Assembly: GCA_020049615.1 (NCBI GenBank)
Contig: JAIFKN010000012.1
Location: 1 to 6,258, forward strand
Origin: a bacterium
GTDB lineage: Bacteria; Planctomycetota; UBA11346
Reading direction: 5' to 3'
Length of the DNA: 6,258 nucleotides
A program made the position numbers and the translations under genes. The notes under the pieces were generated by a model that was given only the letters and a program-made list of their open reading frames with translations, did not search any database and was not told where the DNA came from. Shown here one piece after another: positions 5,876 to 6,258 of the stretch (position 1 is its first letter; every line of letters starts with the position of its first letter).

Positions 5876-6258
5876 AACCCCTGGGGCAATGAGCGATTCG
5901 ACCCAGCGGCCGATCGGATCCGTCTCCAGATTCACCGGATCGCCCGGTCGCAGGTCGCCCAGGGTGGTGCGCGAGAGGGTGTGCGGGATGACCGCGATCG
6001 AGCAGCGAGCGCCGCGGCAGTCCCAGGTGGTCAGGCTGACGCCGTCGATCGCCAGCGAGCCCTTCTCGACCACGCGCACCGCCCCGCCATCGGGCAGGGT
6101 GATGGTCAGGCGTTCACCGTCGCCTTCGCGGCGGCGCTCGACCACCCGGCCGACGCCGTCGACATGTCCGCCGACGAGATGCCCGCCCAGGCGGTCGCCG
6201 ACGCGCAGGGCGCGTTCGAGGTTGACCTGCCGGCCGGCCCGCCAGCCGGTGATGGTCG
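5858..6258 (-). CDS. ribE: riboflavin synthase (alpha subunit), C-terminal 132 residues, 5' end outside window
   Basis: Riboflavin synthase converts two molecules of 6,7-dimethyl-8-ribityllumazine to riboflavin and a pyrimidine product, in the cytoplasm. The visible part holds the end of the first lumazine-binding repeat (VNLERALRVGDRLGGH then GGHVDGVG) and essentially all of the second (VEKGSLAIDGVSLT, IPHTLSRTTLG, GDPVNLETD, then GRWVESL). The order and spacing match the usual enzyme of 200-220 residues, so about 70-80 N-terminal residues, including the first MFTG-type start, lie past the window edge. The frame is continuous from the edge; the apparent start at 6145 is only an internal GTG. 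The last ten residues (LIAPGVHCPRG region) and the TAG stop are encoded by the duplicated repeat head, so the natural C-terminus has been replaced or extended by repeat DNA. This tail is outside the catalytic fold, so activity is probably unaffected. The next gene on this strand starts about 240 bp downstream, across the repeat array. Confidence 0.93.
   Translation of the reverse strand, partial: TITGWRAGRQVNLERALRVGDRLGGHLVGGHVDGVGRVVERRREGDGERLTITLPDGGAVRVVEKGSLAIDGVSLTTWDCRGARCSIAVIPHTLSRTTLGDLRPGDPVNLETDPIGRWVESLIAPGVHCPRG
5861..5892. repeat. perfect 16-bp tandem duplication, head of the TTAGGGG repeat
   Basis: ACCCCTGGGGCAATGA occurs twice in a row, at 5861-5876 and 5877-5892, without mismatch. 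The unit is the CATTGCCCCAGGGGT head of the repeat, read on the other strand, and contains the palindrome CCCC-T-GGGG. It lies inside the riboflavin synthase reading frame and encodes the last residues of that protein. Perfect identity suggests a recent duplication. Confidence 0.9.

Noticed and set aside
5629..5892. CRISPR array, integron attC site or true telomere
   Set aside because: Units have no uniform spacers and include an inverted copy, no cas or integrase gene is present, and the array is internal between ordinary bacterial genes, not at a chromosome end.

Overview
The window is very GC-rich bacterial DNA with tightly packed genes and strong G/C at third codon positions. It holds six protein genes, two of them cut by the window edges, and two repeat-rich intergenic regions. 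The lineage cannot be fixed from sequence alone. A fused ABC-2 permease/GldG-type protein, a CACAGAG-type inverted repeat and CCCCTAA/TTAGGGG intergenic repeats together recall GC-rich Planctomycetota or related bacteria; this is a low-confidence inference.

Layout. Positions 1-468 (minus) are the N-terminal 156 residues of DapA, 4-hydroxy-tetrahydrodipicolinate synthase of the lysine/diaminopimelate pathway. Upstream of it on the same strand, with a 27-bp gap, is a protein of about 543 residues (496-2127). It resembles the C-terminal two thirds of GH38 alpha-mannosidases but lacks the N-terminal catalytic segment and recognisable catalytic and metal-binding residues. A divergent region of about 120 bp separates it from a plus-strand pair: a phospholipid N-methyltransferase-like SAM enzyme (2246-2827) and a small single-pass membrane protein (2827-3207) joined by a TGATG stop/start overlap. 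Next comes a 130-bp element with 33-bp inverted arms (3238-3367) between convergent genes. The large minus-strand gene 3389-5620 fuses an ABC-2/GldF-like permease to a GldG-like extracytoplasmic domain. A region of about 240 bp (5621-5857) is largely built from telomere-like TTAGGGG units, as three direct copies and one inverted copy. The window ends with the C-terminal part of riboflavin synthase (5858-6258, minus).

How the parts relate. DapA and riboflavin synthase are housekeeping enzymes. The methyltransferase and its coupled membrane partner, and the permease fusion, point to envelope functions, but nothing shows that they work together. The most unusual features are in the non-coding DNA and its boundaries. 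The TTAGGGG array supplies the last codons and stop of riboflavin synthase at one end and abuts the start codon of the permease fusion at the other. The permease has no ATPase partner inside the window, and the GH38-like protein looks catalytically dead.
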